A stretch of DNA of 64,000 nucleotides from Pseudomonas sp. PDNC002. GTDB taxonomy: Bacteria; Pseudomonadota; Gammaproteobacteria; Pseudomonadales; Pseudomonadaceae. Of this stretch, positions 51,102-63,199 are shown in pieces; position 1 is the first letter of the stretch, and the number at the start of each line of letters is the position of its first letter. A model generated the notes under the pieces. The model was not told the origin of the DNA. It saw only the letters and a list, made by a program, of their open reading frames with translations, and made no database searches. Both the position numbers and the translations under genes were made by a program. The DNA lies in contig NZ_CP070356.1 in the NCBI RefSeq assembly GCF_016919445.1, positions 2,884,001-2,948,000 on the forward strand, in the 5' to 3' direction.

Positions 51102-51334
51102 CGGGGCCTGCGGCAATTCATCGTGGGGCTTGGCCGAGGGTAGGGTTTGACCCTGGCTTGTGGTAAGCTCCGACGGTTCTTGATGGGGCATTTTTTCGCC
51201 CCCCACAGCATCGCGGATCAACGGCCAAGTCGTTGATTTGTAGAGAGTCGGTGGCGCTTTGATAGCTCACCGCGCTCCGCCAGGCCCAGGACGGGCATGA
51301 CGGAGACCCATTTGAAAAAGGAACCAGGCTTCTC

Positions 51335-54124
<2,790 letters not shown>

Positions 54125-54138
54125 TAGCGAGAGTGGAT

Positions 54139-55224
54139 GTGAGCAAGCGAGCCTTTAACTTCTGCGCCGGTCCCGCGGCGCTTCCCACCGAGGTACTGGA
54201 GCGCGCCCGCGCCGAACTGCTGGATTGGCAGGGCAAGGGCCTGTCGGTCATGGAGATGAGCCACCGTAGCGATGACTACGTGGCCATCGCCGAGAAGGCC
54301 GAGCAGGACCTGCGCGACCTGATGGCGATCCCGTCGAACTACAAGGTGCTGTTCCTGCAGGGCGGCGCCAGCCAGCAGTTCGCCGAGATTCCGCTGAACC
54401 TGCTGCCCGAAGACGGCGTGGCGGACTACGTGGAAACCGGCATCTGGTCGAAGAAGGCCATCGAAGAGGCTCGCCGCTACGGCAACGTCAACGTCGCCGC
54501 CAGCGCATCCAAGTACGACTACTTCGCCATCCCCGGCCAGAACGAGTGGAACCTGTCCAAGGACGCGGCGTACCTGCACTACGCGTCCAACGAGACCATC
54601 GGCGGCCTGGAATTCGACTGGATTCCGGAAGTCGGTGACGTCCCGCTGGTGGTGGACATGTCCTCGGACATCCTCTCCCGCCCGACCGACGTGTCGAAAT
54701 TCGGCCTGATCTACGCCGGCGCGCAGAAGAACATCGGCCCGTCCGGCCTGGTGGTGGTCATCGTTCGCGAAGACCTGCTGGGCCGCGCCCGCAGCATCTG
54801 CCCGACCATGCTCAACTACAAGGTCGCCGCCGATAACGGCTCCATGTACAACACCCCGGCAACCTACTCCTGGTACCTCTCCGGCCTGGTCTTCCAGTGG
54901 CTGAAGGAGCAGGGCGGTGTCGACGCCATGGAGCAGCGCAACCGCGCCAAGAAGGACATGCTGTACGGCTTCATCGACAGCAGCGACTTCTACACCAACC
55001 CGATCCAGCCCAGTGCCCGCTCCTGGATGAACGTGCCGTTCCGCCTGGCCGACGAGAAGCTCGACAAGGCCTTCCTCGAAGGCGCCGACGCGCGCGGCCT
55101 GCTCAACCTCAAAGGCCACCGTTCGGTGGGCGGCATGCGTGCCTCCATCTATAACGCCCTGGGCCTGGACGCCATCGAAGCCCTGGTTGGCTACATGGCC
55201 GAGTTCGAGAAGGAGCACGGCTGA
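54139..55224 (+). CDS. serC: Phosphoserine aminotransferase
   Basis: PLP enzyme making phosphoserine from 3-phosphohydroxypyruvate, also acting in pyridoxal phosphate synthesis. The 361-residue protein starts SKRAFNFCAGPAALP, holds the PLP lysine in YAGAQKNIGPSG (about residue 196) and ends GLKGHRS-like LKGHRSVGGMRASIYNA (about 324-340). The GTG at 54139 gives the family N-terminus; a GTG two codons upstream is also possible. The stop overlaps the pheA start by one base (TGATG). Confidence 0.95.
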   Translation: MSKRAFNFCAGPAALPTEVLERARAELLDWQGKGLSVMEMSHRSDDYVAIAEKAEQDLRDLMAIPSNYKVLFLQGGASQQFAEIPLNLLPEDGVADYVETGIWSKKAIEEARRYGNVNVAASASKYDYFAIPGQNEWNLSKDAAYLHYASNETIGGLEFDWIPEVGDVPLVVDMSSDILSRPTDVSKFGLIYAGAQKNIGPSGLVVVIVREDLLGRARSICPTMLNYKVAADNGSMYNTPATYSWYLSGLVFQWLKEQGGVDAMEQRNRAKKDMLYGFIDSSDFYTNPIQPSARSWMNVPFRLADEKLDKAFLEGADARGLLNLKGHRSVGGMRASIYNALGLDAIEALVGYMAEFEKEHG

Positions 55225-56321
55225 TGAGCGACGCTGACCAGCTCAAGGCTTTGCGCGTACGCATCGACAGCCTCGACGAGAAGATCCTCGAGCTGATCAG
55301 CGAACGCGCCCGCTGCGCCACCGACGTGGCGCGCGTGAAATTGGCCTCCCTGCCCGAAGGCGAGAAGCCGGTGTTCTACCGGCCCGAGCGCGAGGCCTGG
55401 GTGCTCAAGCACATCATGGAGCTGAACAAGGGTCCGCTGGATAACGAGGAAGTCGCTCGTCTGTTCCGCGAGATCATGTCCTCCTGCCTGGCCCTGGAGC
55501 AGCCGCTGAAAGTGGCCTACCTCGGCCCGGAAGGCACCTTCACCCAGGCCGCGGCGCTCAAGCACTTCGGTCATGCGGTGATCAGCACGCCGATGGCGGC
55601 CATCGACGAAGTGTTCCGCGAAGTTGCCGCCGGTGCGGTGAACTTCGGCGTGGTGCCGGTGGAAAACTCCACCGAGGGCGCGGTCAACCACACCCTCGAC
55701 AGCTTCCTCGAACACGACCTGGTGATCTGTGGCGAGGTGGAACTGCGTATCCACCACCACCTGCTGGTGGGCGAGAACACCAAGACCAACAACATCACCC
55801 GCATCTATTCCCACGCCCAGTCCCTGGCCCAGTGCCGCAAGTGGCTGGACGCCCACTATCCGAACGTCGAACGCGTGGCGGTCTCCAGCAACGCCGACGC
55901 CGCCAAGCGGGTGAAGAGCGAGTGGAACAGTGCGGCCATCGCCGGCGACATGGCGGCCAGCCTGTATGGCCTGGACAAGCTGCACGAGAAGATCGAGGAC
56001 CGCCCGGACAACTCCACGCGCTTCCTCATGATCGGCAACCAGGAAGTGCCGCCCACCGGCGACGACAAGACGTCCATCATCGTCTCCATGCGCAACAAGC
56101 CGGGTGCGCTGCACGAACTGCTGGTGCCGTTCCACAGCAACGGTGTCGACCTGACCCGTATCGAGACCCGTCCGTCGCGCAGCGGCAAGTGGACCTACGT
56201 GTTCTTCATCGACTTCGTCGGCCACCACAAGGACCCGCTGATCAAGGACGTGCTGGAAAAGATCAACAGCGAAGCCGTTGCCCTGAAGGTGCTGGGCTCG
56301 TACCCCAAAGCGGTCCTCTGA
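55224..56321 (+). CDS. pheA: Bifunctional chorismate mutase / prephenate dehydratase
   Basis: P-protein of phenylalanine synthesis. The 365-residue protein has an N-terminal chorismate mutase helix bundle (LKALRVRIDSLDEKILELISERA, about 7-29), a prephenate dehydratase domain (YLGPEGTFTQAAA, about 99; NFGVVPVENSTEGAVN, about 140-155) and a C-terminal ACT regulatory domain (KPGALHELLVPFHSNGVDLTRIETRPS, about 293), where phenylalanine should bind. Linked to serC by overlapping codons and followed by hisC. Confidence 0.96.
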   Translation: MSDADQLKALRVRIDSLDEKILELISERARCATDVARVKLASLPEGEKPVFYRPEREAWVLKHIMELNKGPLDNEEVARLFREIMSSCLALEQPLKVAYLGPEGTFTQAAALKHFGHAVISTPMAAIDEVFREVAAGAVNFGVVPVENSTEGAVNHTLDSFLEHDLVICGEVELRIHHHLLVGENTKTNNITRIYSHAQSLAQCRKWLDAHYPNVERVAVSSNADAAKRVKSEWNSAAIAGDMAASLYGLDKLHEKIEDRPDNSTRFLMIGNQEVPPTGDDKTSIIVSMRNKPGALHELLVPFHSNGVDLTRIETRPSRSGKWTYVFFIDFVGHHKDPLIKDVLEKINSEAVALKVLGSYPKAVL

Positions 56322-56409
56322 GACCGCGAGCCGCAAGCCAGGGCCGCAAGCTGCCGGTACGCCGGTGGATGGTTGATGGCTTGCGGCCCATAGCTTGAGG
56401 CTTTTAGCG

Positions 56410-57522
56410 ATGTCGTGTGATTTCCTTGCCCTGGCCCAGCCGGGCGTGCAGAAGCTTTCCCCCTATGTGCCGGGCAAGCCGGTCGATGAACTGGCCCGCG
56501 AGCTGAAGCTCGACCCCGCCGGCATCGTCAAGCTGGCCAGCAACGAGAACCCGCTGGGCCCGAGCCCGAAGGTCCTCGACGCCATCCGCGCCGAACTGGC
56601 CGAACTGACCCGCTACCCCGACGGCAACGGCTTCGAGCTGAAGTCCCGCCTGGCCGCCCGTTGCGGCGTCGAGACCGCGCAGGTCACTCTGGGCAACGGC
56701 TCCAACGACATCCTCGATCTGGTTGCCCGCGCCTACCTCGCGCCCGGCCTGAACGCCGTGTTCAGCCAGTACGCCTTCGCCGTCTACCCGATCTCCACCC
56801 AGGCTGTTGGTGCCCAGGGCAAGGTCGTGCCGGCGAAAGACTGGGGGCATGACCTGGAAGCCATGCTGGCGGCCATCGACGGCAACACCCGCGTGGTCTT
56901 CATCGCCAACCCGAACAACCCCACCGGTACCTGGTTCGGCCCGGATGCGCTGGAGCGCTTCCTATCGCAGGTGCCGGAGAGCGTCCTGGTGGTGCTCGAC
57001 GAGGCCTACATCGAGTACGCCGAAGGCGAGGAACTGCCCGACGGCCTGAAATATCTGGCCCGTTACCCGAACCTGCTGGTCTCGCGCACTTTCTCCAAGG
57101 CCTATGGCCTGGCGTCACTGCGCGTGGGCTACGCGATCTCCTCGGCGCAGGTCGCCGACGTGCTCAACCGCGTGCGCCAGCCGTTCAACGTCAACAGCCT
57201 GGCCCTGGCCGCCGCTTGTGCCGCACTGGATGACGCGCAGTACCTGGCCGAAGGCAAGCGCATCAACGACGAAGGCATGGTCCAGCTGGAAAGCGGCCTG
57301 CGTGCCCTCGACTTGCAATGGATTCCCTCCAAGGGCAACTTCATCGCCGTGGACCTCAAGCGCGACGCTGGTCCGATCTACCAGGCTCTGCTCGCCGAAG
57401 GCGTAATCGTCCGTCCGGTGGGCGGCTACGGTATGCCGCAGCACCTGCGTATCTCCATCGGCCTGCCGGCCGAGAACGCCCGCTTCCTCGAAGCGCTGGC
57501 CAAGGTGCTCGCCCGTGCCTGA
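56410..57522 (+). CDS. hisC: Histidinol-phosphate / aromatic aminotransferase
   Basis: PLP-dependent class II aminotransferase of 370 residues. Motifs: KLASNENPLGPSP (about 43-55), ANPNNPTGTW (about 169-178), LDEAYIEYA (about 197-205) and PLP Lys in SRTFSKAYGLASLRVGY (about 222-238). Located inside the aromatic block, it may serve tyrosine and phenylalanine synthesis as well as, or rather than, histidine; in P. aeruginosa the gene here is called hisC2. Starts at the ATG 56410, 88 bases after pheA, and overlaps tyrA-aroA by 8 bases. Confidence 0.92.
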   Translation: MSCDFLALAQPGVQKLSPYVPGKPVDELARELKLDPAGIVKLASNENPLGPSPKVLDAIRAELAELTRYPDGNGFELKSRLAARCGVETAQVTLGNGSNDILDLVARAYLAPGLNAVFSQYAFAVYPISTQAVGAQGKVVPAKDWGHDLEAMLAAIDGNTRVVFIANPNNPTGTWFGPDALERFLSQVPESVLVVLDEAYIEYAEGEELPDGLKYLARYPNLLVSRTFSKAYGLASLRVGYAISSAQVADVLNRVRQPFNVNSLALAAACAALDDAQYLAEGKRINDEGMVQLESGLRALDLQWIPSKGNFIAVDLKRDAGPIYQALLAEGVIVRPVGGYGMPQHLRISIGLPAENARFLEALAKVLARA

Positions 57523-59740
57523 TGTCCAGCCGCACAAGCTCCGCCGCCTCGTCGTGGTGGGGCTCGGCCTGATCGGCGGCTCCTTTGCCAAGGGCATCCG
57601 CGAGAAGGGGCTGTTCGAGGAAGTGGTCGGCGTCGACCGCGATCCGCAGACCCGCCGCCTGGCAGTTGAGCTGGGCGTGGTCGACCGCTGCGAGGAGAGT
57701 CTCGCCGCTGGCTGCCGCGAGGCCGACGTGATCCAACTCGCCGTGCCGATCCTGGCCATGGAGAAAGTCCTTGGCGAACTCGCCACCCTCGATATCGGCA
57801 ATGCGATTCTCACCGACGTGGGCAGCGCCAAGGGCAATGTCGTGCGCGCCGCGAAAGCCGTCTTCGGCAGCATGCCGGCGCGCTTCGTTCCCGGCCATCC
57901 CATCGCCGGCTCGGAGCAGAGCGGGGTGGAGGCGGCCAACGCGAAACTGTTCCGCCGTCATAAAGTCATCCTCACACCGCTGGATAATGCCGATGCGGAC
58001 GCGATCCAGTGCATCGAAGCGCTCTGGCGCGAGCTGGGCGCGGATGTCGAGCAGATGGACGTCGAGCACCACGACGAAGTCCTCGCCGCCACCAGCCACC
58101 TGCCGCACCTGCTGGCCTTCACGCTGGTCGACTCGCTGGCCAAACGCAGCGAAAATCTGGAAATCTTCCGTTATGCCGCTGGTGGCTTCCGCGACTTCAC
58201 GCGGATCGCCGGCAGCGACCCGGTGATGTGGCACGACATCTTCCTCGCCAACCGCGAGGCGGTGCTGCGCATCCTCGATGTATTCCGTGACGACCTCGAT
58301 GATCTGCGCGAGGCCGTCGACTATGGGGACGGGCAACAACTGATGGGCGTCTTCACCCGCGCCCGGGTTGCCCGCGAGCACTTCAGCAAAATCCTGGCCC
58401 GCCGGGCCTATGTGGACGCCATGCACAACAATGACCTGATTTTCCTGGCCCAGCCGGGTGGCCGCCTCTCCGGACGTGTTCGCGTACCGGGCGACAAGTC
58501 CATTTCCCACCGCTCGATCATGCTCGGCTCGCTGGCCGAAGGCACGACCGAGGTGCAAGGCTTCCTCGAGGGTGAAGACGCCCTCGCCACCATCCAGGCG
58601 TTCCGCGACATGGGCGTGGTCATCGAAGGCCCGCACCACGGCCGCGTGACCGTGCACGGCGTTGGCCTGCATGGCCTGAAGACGCCTCCCGGCCCGATCT
58701 ACCTGGGCAACTCCGGCACCTCCATGCGCCTGCTCAGTGGCCTGCTCGCCGCCCAGCCGTTCGACACCACCCTGACCGGTGATGCCTCGCTGTCCAAGCG
58801 CCCGATGAACCGCGTCGCCAAGCCGCTGCGCGAGATGGGCGCCGTGATCGAGACCGGTCCCGAGGGCCGTCCGCCGCTGACCATTCGTGGCGGCCAGAAG
58901 CTGACCGGCATGCACTACGACATGCCCATGGCCAGCGCCCAGGTGAAATCCTGCCTGCTGCTCGCCGGCCTCTATGCCGCTGGTGAAACCTCCACCACCG
59001 AGCCGGCTCCGACTCGCGACCACACCGAACGCATGCTGCGCGGCTTCGGCTACCCGGTCGACGTCGACGGCGCCACCGCCCGCGTCGAGTCCGGCCACAA
59101 GCTCACCGCCACCTCCATCGAAGTCCCGGCCGACATTTCCTCCGCCGCCTTCTTCCTGGTTGCCGCGAGCATCGCCGAAGGTTCCGACCTGACCCTGGAG
59201 CATGTCGGCATCAACCCGACCCGCACCGGAGTCATCGACATCCTCAAGCTGATGGGCGCCGATATCACCCTGGAAAACCAGCGTGAAGTGGGCGGCGAGC
59301 CGGTCGCGGACATCCGTGTTCGTTCGGCCCAGCTGAAAGGCATCGACATCCCCGAAGACCTGGTGCCGCTGGCCATCGATGAGTTTCCGGTGCTCTTCGT
59401 CGCTGCCGCCAACGCCGAAGGTCGCACCGTGCTGCGTGGCGCGGAAGAACTGCGGGTGAAGGAGTCCGATCGCATCCAGGTCATGGCCGACGGCCTGCTG
59501 GCGCTGGGCGTGAAGTGCGAGCCGACCCCGGACGGCATCATCATCGACGGCGGCAGCTACGGCGGCGGCGAAGTCTGGAGCCACGGCGACCACCGTATCG
59601 CCATGTCCTTCAGCGTGGCGTCCCTGCGCGCTGGCGCGCCTATCCGCATCCACGACTGCGCCAACGTCGCGACCTCCTTCCCGAACTTCCTCGGGTTGGC
59701 GTCCGGCGCGGGCATTCGCGTCGCCGAGGAGAAAAACTGA
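57515..59740 (+). CDS. tyrA-aroA: Fused cyclohexadienyl/prephenate dehydrogenase - EPSP synthase
   Basis: A 741-residue fusion typical of Pseudomonas. Residues 1-295 are TyrA: NAD motif [13 protein letters not shown] (about 13-25), [11 protein letters not shown] (about 126-136), [14 protein letters not shown] (about 184-197). Residues 305-741 are AroA (5-enolpyruvylshikimate-3-phosphate synthase): [14 protein letters not shown] (about 324-337), [11 protein letters not shown] (about 397-407), [12 protein letters not shown] LRVKESDRI near 646. The GTG start overlaps the hisC end. Residue context of the glyphosate site (GNSGTSMRL) is the ordinary sensitive class I form. Confidence 0.96.
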   Translation: MPDVQPHKLRRLVVVGLGLIGGSFAKGIREKGLFEEVVGVDRDPQTRRLAVELGVVDRCEESLAAGCREADVIQLAVPILAMEKVLGELATLDIGNAILTDVGSAKGNVVRAAKAVFGSMPARFVPGHPIAGSEQSGVEAANAKLFRRHKVILTPLDNADADAIQCIEALWRELGADVEQMDVEHHDEVLAATSHLPHLLAFTLVDSLAKRSENLEIFRYAAGGFRDFTRIAGSDPVMWHDIFLANREAVLRILDVFRDDLDDLREAVDYGDGQQLMGVFTRARVAREHFSKILARRAYVDAMHNNDLIFLAQPGGRLSGRVRVPGDKSISHRSIMLGSLAEGTTEVQGFLEGEDALATIQAFRDMGVVIEGPHHGRVTVHGVGLHGLKTPPGPIYLGNSGTSMRLLSGLLAAQPFDTTLTGDASLSKRPMNRVAKPLREMGAVIETGPEGRPPLTIRGGQKLTGMHYDMPMASAQVKSCLLLAGLYAAGETSTTEPAPTRDHTERMLRGFGYPVDVDGATARVESGHKLTATSIEVPADISSAAFFLVAASIAEGSDLTLEHVGINPTRTGVIDILKLMGADITLENQREVGGEPVADIRVRSAQLKGIDIPEDLVPLAIDEFPVLFVAAANAEGRTVLRGAEELRVKESDRIQVMADGLLALGVKCEPTPDGIIIDGGSYGGGEVWSHGDHRIAMSFSVASLRAGAPIRIHDCANVATSFPNFLGLASGAGIRVAEEKN

Positions 59741-60429
59741 TGAACGGCGAATGGCCGGTCGTCGCCATCGACGGCCCCAGCGGCTCCGGTAAAGGCACTG
59801 TCGCCGGCTTGCTGGCCAAGCGTTTGGGCTGGAACCTGCTGGACTCGGGTGCGCTGTATCGCCTGCTGGCGTTCGCCGCCGGCAACCACGGCATCGACCT
59901 GACCAACGAGGAAGCCCTCAAGGTCCTGGCCGCGCACCTGGACGTGCAGTTCACCCACGCCAAGGGTGGGCAAGGCCAGCACATCATCCTCGAAGGCGAT
60001 GATGTCACCGATGTGATCCGCACCGAACAGGTTGGTGCCGGTGCCTCGCAAGTCGCCGCGCTACCGGCGGTGCGCGATGCGCTGCTGCAACGCCAGCGCG
60101 CATTCCTCGAAGCGCCTGGCCTGGTGGCCGACGGTCGCGACATGGGCACCGTGGTCTTTCCCAGCGCACCGCTGAAAATCTTCCTTACCGCCTCCGCCGA
60201 AGAGCGCGCCCGTCGCCGTTACCTGCAGTTGAAAGGCAAAGGTATCGACAGCGACCAGGCCCAGTTGGCCGAGGAGATTCGCACCCGCGACGAGCGTGAC
60301 AGCCAGCGTGCGGTAGCGCCGTTGAAGCCGGCAAATGGTGCGATCGTGCTGGACTCCACCAGCATGTCGATCGACGAGGTGCTGGAGGTAATCCACACGG
60401 AAGTCGTGCGCCTGGGCTTCACCGACTGA
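59740..60429 (+). CDS. cmk: Cytidylate kinase
   Basis: Phosphorylates CMP and dCMP to the diphosphates. At 229 residues the P-loop [15 protein letters not shown] is at residues 11-25, YRLLAF near 38, [13 protein letters not shown] near 125-137 and [19 protein letters not shown] near 142-160. Its ATG overlaps the tyrA-aroA stop (TGATG), so it is the final gene of the serC operon. In P. aeruginosa rpsA follows directly; here 3 kb of polysaccharide genes intervene. Confidence 0.96.
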   Translation: MNGEWPVVAIDGPSGSGKGTVAGLLAKRLGWNLLDSGALYRLLAFAAGNHGIDLTNEEALKVLAAHLDVQFTHAKGGQGQHIILEGDDVTDVIRTEQVGAGASQVAALPAVRDALLQRQRAFLEAPGLVADGRDMGTVVFPSAPLKIFLTASAEERARRRYLQLKGKGIDSDQAQLAEEIRTRDERDSQRAVAPLKPANGAIVLDSTSMSIDEVLEVIHTEVVRLGFTD

Positions 60430-60603
60430 TCGCCCTTCACCGGGCGGTTCGCTGAATCGCGGATCGCTCGGCGGAGCACTCGGAAATTGCTTTCCGAGGA
60501 TGCGGAAGCATCCTGCATTCATCCCTCCCGCTCACGAGCACCATACCCGTCCTAGTATTTCTGGCAGCCCTTAGATTGGCCGCCTAGTTCGGTCGGGGGT
60601 TGC
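60430..60603. other. Intergenic region after cmk
   Basis: 174 bases with two small hairpins (CGGAAA...TTTCCG at about 60480 and GATGC...GCATC at about 60498) but no clear T run. No JUMPstart element and no good promoter for the downstream polysaccharide genes was found. Confidence 0.4.
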
Positions 60604-61413
60604 TTGCTAACACGTTTCCTTCCTACCTGGCTCGATGCATTCCGCGATCGGTCCGGTCTGATCCTTTCGCTGGCGCGTCGCGACGTCGCCTCCCGCTACC
60701 ATGGCACCTTGCTTGGCAGCGTATGGGTGTTCCTCGCCCCCCTCCTGATGCTGCTGGTCTATACCTTCGTCTTCGGTCACATCCTCAAGGCCCGCTGGGG
60801 TGGTGATCAGAGCACCACCGCATTTGCCCTCACGCTGTTCTCCGGGCTCCTGCTCAACAGTCTCCTCGCCGACTGCCTGGGGCGAGCCTCCGGCGTCGTT
60901 CACCAGCACAGCAACTATGTGAAGAAGCTGGTCTTTCCGCTGGAAACGCTGCCTCTCTCGGTCGTTCTCGCCGCGCTGACCAATACCGTGGTGGGGTACC
61001 TGATACTGCTGCTGGCAATGTTCCTGTTGGGGCCGGCGCCGGGTTGGAATGCCCTCCTGTTGCCGCTGGCACTTTTGCCTTTCCTCATCTGCGTGGTTGG
61101 CCTGGCGTGTGGCGTCGCCGCCCTGGGGGCTTACTTCCGTGACGTCGGCCAGATCGTGCAATTTCTGCTGGTCCTGCTGCTGTTCCTCAGTCCGGTGCTG
61201 TATCCACTGACTTCCCTGCCTCCCGAGGCACGCGATTTTCTGCTGCTGAATCCGCTGACGATTCCGGTGGAAACGGTGCGAAGCGTCCTGTTCGGATCGC
61301 CGCTTCCTCCGGAATCGCAGATCTGGTCCTACACCCTCATTTCGGCGTTGATCGCCCTGCTCGGCGTGTCCCTCTTCCTGCGCGTCAAGAGTGGATTCGC
61401 GGATGTCCTTTGA
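60604..61413 (+). CDS. wzm: ABC-2 polysaccharide exporter permease (Wzm-like), without its ATPase
   Basis: A 269-residue inner-membrane permease with about six helices and an ABC-2 fold, of the type that exports O-antigen or teichoic-like polymers on a lipid carrier. Typical features: LILSLARRDVASRYHGTLLGSVW (about 19-41), FSGLLLNSLLADC (about 81), PLTSLPPEARDFLLLNPLT near 202-220. TTG start at 60604 follows ggggg. Wzm normally needs Wzt, an ABC ATPase usually encoded next to it; none follows here, so the exporter is either orphaned or completed elsewhere. Stop overlaps the next remnant by 11 bases. Confidence 0.85.
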   Translation: MLTRFLPTWLDAFRDRSGLILSLARRDVASRYHGTLLGSVWVFLAPLLMLLVYTFVFGHILKARWGGDQSTTAFALTLFSGLLLNSLLADCLGRASGVVHQHSNYVKKLVFPLETLPLSVVLAALTNTVVGYLILLLAMFLLGPAPGWNALLLPLALLPFLICVVGLACGVAALGAYFRDVGQIVQFLLVLLLFLSPVLYPLTSLPPEARDFLLLNPLTIPVETVRSVLFGSPLPPESQIWSYTLISALIALLGVSLFLRVKSGFADVL

Positions 61414-61567
61414 GACGCAGACGGCACCGTCCGACCTTCTCGGTCAGCGGCTGATTGCCAAGGAACTCGCCAGCGCCCAGGAGATCGCACGTGCCATCGA
61501 TTTGCAGGTGCGTATCGGCGGACGCCTGGGGGCGATCCTCATGCGCTCCGGTGTCATTTCCGAGACT
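61403..61567 (+). pseudogene. Truncated GspE-N/MshEN-like N-terminal domain
   Basis: From an ATG that overlaps the wzm stop, about 54 residues match the start of a MshEN/GspE-N-type domain (DLLGQRLIAKELASAQEIARA, RIGGRLGAILMRSGVISE). In many Pseudomonas polysaccharide loci this domain heads a larger glycosyltransferase. After GVISE at about 61564 similarity ends and the frame runs into unrelated sequence (stop 61639). This is the left side of an apparent deletion junction. Confidence 0.65.
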
Positions 61568-61574
61568 AAGCGCC

Positions 61575-61916
61575 CCCAAAGTTCGGGAGCGAATGGGCGC
61601 AAATGCCAGGAAGCGTATTTTATCTTCCTTCAACTCTAGTCAATTCCGTCGTCGACTAGATGTGTTGCTGGAAGTGGCGTTGAAAGATTCAAATGCTACG
61701 CCCCCTGCCCCTTCGGTGGGGACGCGGTTTTTTGCTATTTCAAGACTCCATGGCCAGTGGGGGTATGCTAGAGCTCGTCGTAAGATGGAGCATACGCGAT
61801 TGGGAAGGATGCTATTGGCGGCAAGCATGCCGCAGAATTTATTGAAGGCTTTATTTGTCGCTTGGGCATTTGGCAAGGCTCTGTTAGGGACAAGACTTTT
61901 TCAAGCAGGGGACTGA
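61575..61916 (+). pseudogene. C-terminal remnant of a glycosyltransferase
   Basis: In a different frame from the preceding fragment, KVRERMGANARKRILSSFNS and the following QFRRRLDVLLEVALK look like the end of a GT4-type glycosyltransferase; another 75 residues, basic and hydrophobic in places, follow before the TGA at 61914. No start codon in a plausible position belongs to it. Base composition becomes AT-richer from about 61600. It represents the right side of a deletion that removed most of one or several genes. Confidence 0.65.
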
Positions 61917-61918
61917 AA

Positions 61919-63199
61919 GTGAGCAGGATCCTAGTTGTGCTCGGTATGCACAGGTCTGGCTCTAGTCTGCTAGCGGCTGCGATGGAGTCGCTTGGTGTGG
62001 AGTTTGGTGATCAACTAATTAAGCCGCGCGTGGATAATCCCAAAGGGTTTTGGGAGGATCAGGATGTTATAAATATCAATGATGCTTTGTATAACGTGTT
62101 GGGCGGATTTTCATCAAGTCTCGGCTTCGATGAGCGGGAGCTCGTGCTTGCACCACAGTATGGTGAGATTGAGGCTCAAATAGTAGAGCTAATATCTTGT
62201 CGTTTGCGATCTCATCCCGTTTATGGTGTCAAGGATCCTCGTATGGCGCGACTCATGGCAGTATGGGGTCCGCTTCTGGAGAGCGCCGCTGATCACGTTA
62301 GCTATCTTGTACCTCTGCGGAATCCATTGAGTGTTGCAGCCTCTTTGAATGCTAGGGATGGCTTTTCCATGCGCAAGGGGATGCTTCTCTGGTATGAGCA
62401 TATGTATCGGGCTTTATCGTATGCCAAGGATCGAGAAGTTGTCGTTGTAGACTATGATGTGTTTCTCGATGATCCGGCGGCGGTACTATCAAGGGTTGCG
62501 GAAAAAATTCATCTGACCTTTGACGTTGATAGGATAGATAGTTTCGTTGAACGCGTTTTTGATAGAGAGTTACGACATAGCTCCTTTGATTCGAACGATC
62601 TGCGTGCTCATCCAGACTCATTCCCAGCACTTTGTCGCCTTTATGATGTTTTGTGCGATATCTCGAATGACAGCTGCCAATCCGACAAGAAGTTTCAGCT
62701 GAAGCTCGCCCAAGTCGAAGAGGATTACCGTTCGCTCTGGACATTGCTGCGTCATTGCGGAGAGCAGGACGTTAACCTTTGGCGGTCGTGGCAGGAACGA
62801 TGCTCCGAGCGCGAGCGGTGGGACGAGAGAGAGCGAGAACTGTCCAGTTGGACCGGTCAGCTGGAGTCGCAAGTCAATTCACTCACAGCAGACTTGGGAC
62901 GCTTAGAGGGAGATAGGTTGCTGCTGCTTACGAGCTGGCTCCTTGACTGTAGGCAGTTTTCACTTGCGAAGGCCGAGCTAGAGGCGTTAGTGGAAGGTCG
63001 TGGCTTGGAATTGGCGGCCGCGCAATTCGAGGCTGACCGGCTTGCGCATGAGCTTTTTGTGAAAGCGGCGGAAGTCGATAACCTTTGTCGTGTGAATGAG
63101 GCAATGCTTTCCAGCCGGTCGTGGCGCCTTACGGCTCCACTGCGCAAGCTTCGAGCTGTGTTGATGGCGGCCATTGACCAGAAAGGGCATCGTTGCTAA
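61919..63199 (+). CDS. Sulfotransferase-like protein with coiled-coil C-terminus
   Basis: A 426-residue protein. The first 250 residues are sulfotransferase-like: 5'-phosphosulfate loop VLGMHRSGSSLLAAAMESLG (about 7-26), VKDPRMARL (about 103) and the 3'-phosphate motif LVPLRNPLSVAASLNARDGF (about 123-142). Residues about 270-400 form a charged coiled coil (SERERWDERERELSSW), ending with SRSWRLTAPLRKLR (about 398-411), a motif often seen at the edge of Pseudomonas surface-glycan glycosyltransferases. GTG 61919 with gggga upstream is 3 bases after the previous stop. AT-rich codon use sets it apart from neighbours. PAPS-dependent sulfation of a surface glycan is inferred. Confidence 0.75.
   Translation: MSRILVVLGMHRSGSSLLAAAMESLGVEFGDQLIKPRVDNPKGFWEDQDVININDALYNVLGGFSSSLGFDERELVLAPQYGEIEAQIVELISCRLRSHPVYGVKDPRMARLMAVWGPLLESAADHVSYLVPLRNPLSVAASLNARDGFSMRKGMLLWYEHMYRALSYAKDREVVVVDYDVFLDDPAAVLSRVAEKIHLTFDVDRIDSFVERVFDRELRHSSFDSNDLRAHPDSFPALCRLYDVLCDISNDSCQSDKKFQLKLAQVEEDYRSLWTLLRHCGEQDVNLWRSWQERCSERERWDERERELSSWTGQLESQVNSLTADLGRLEGDRLLLLTSWLLDCRQFSLAKAELEALVEGRGLELAAAQFEADRLAHELFVKAAEVDNLCRVNEAMLSSRSWRLTAPLRKLRAVLMAAIDQKGHRC

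Noticed and set aside
49880-51221. Open frame running antisense to mtnA, in phase with mtaD
   Set aside because: The real mtaD protein starts at 49871; the upstream extension is the reverse of mtnA and has no family similarity.
57356-59653. 765-codon open frame opposite tyrA-aroA
   Set aside because: Antisense shadow; the sense strand has all TyrA and AroA motifs.
60430-60603. JUMPstart/ops element or Wzx/Wzy-type promoter before wzm
   Set aside because: No GGCGGTAGC core or similar was found.
61862-61918. Upstream ATG for the sulfotransferase-like gene
   Set aside because: It lies inside the preceding glycosyltransferase remnant and adds 19 residues before the beta strand; GTG 61919 has a better ribosome binding site.
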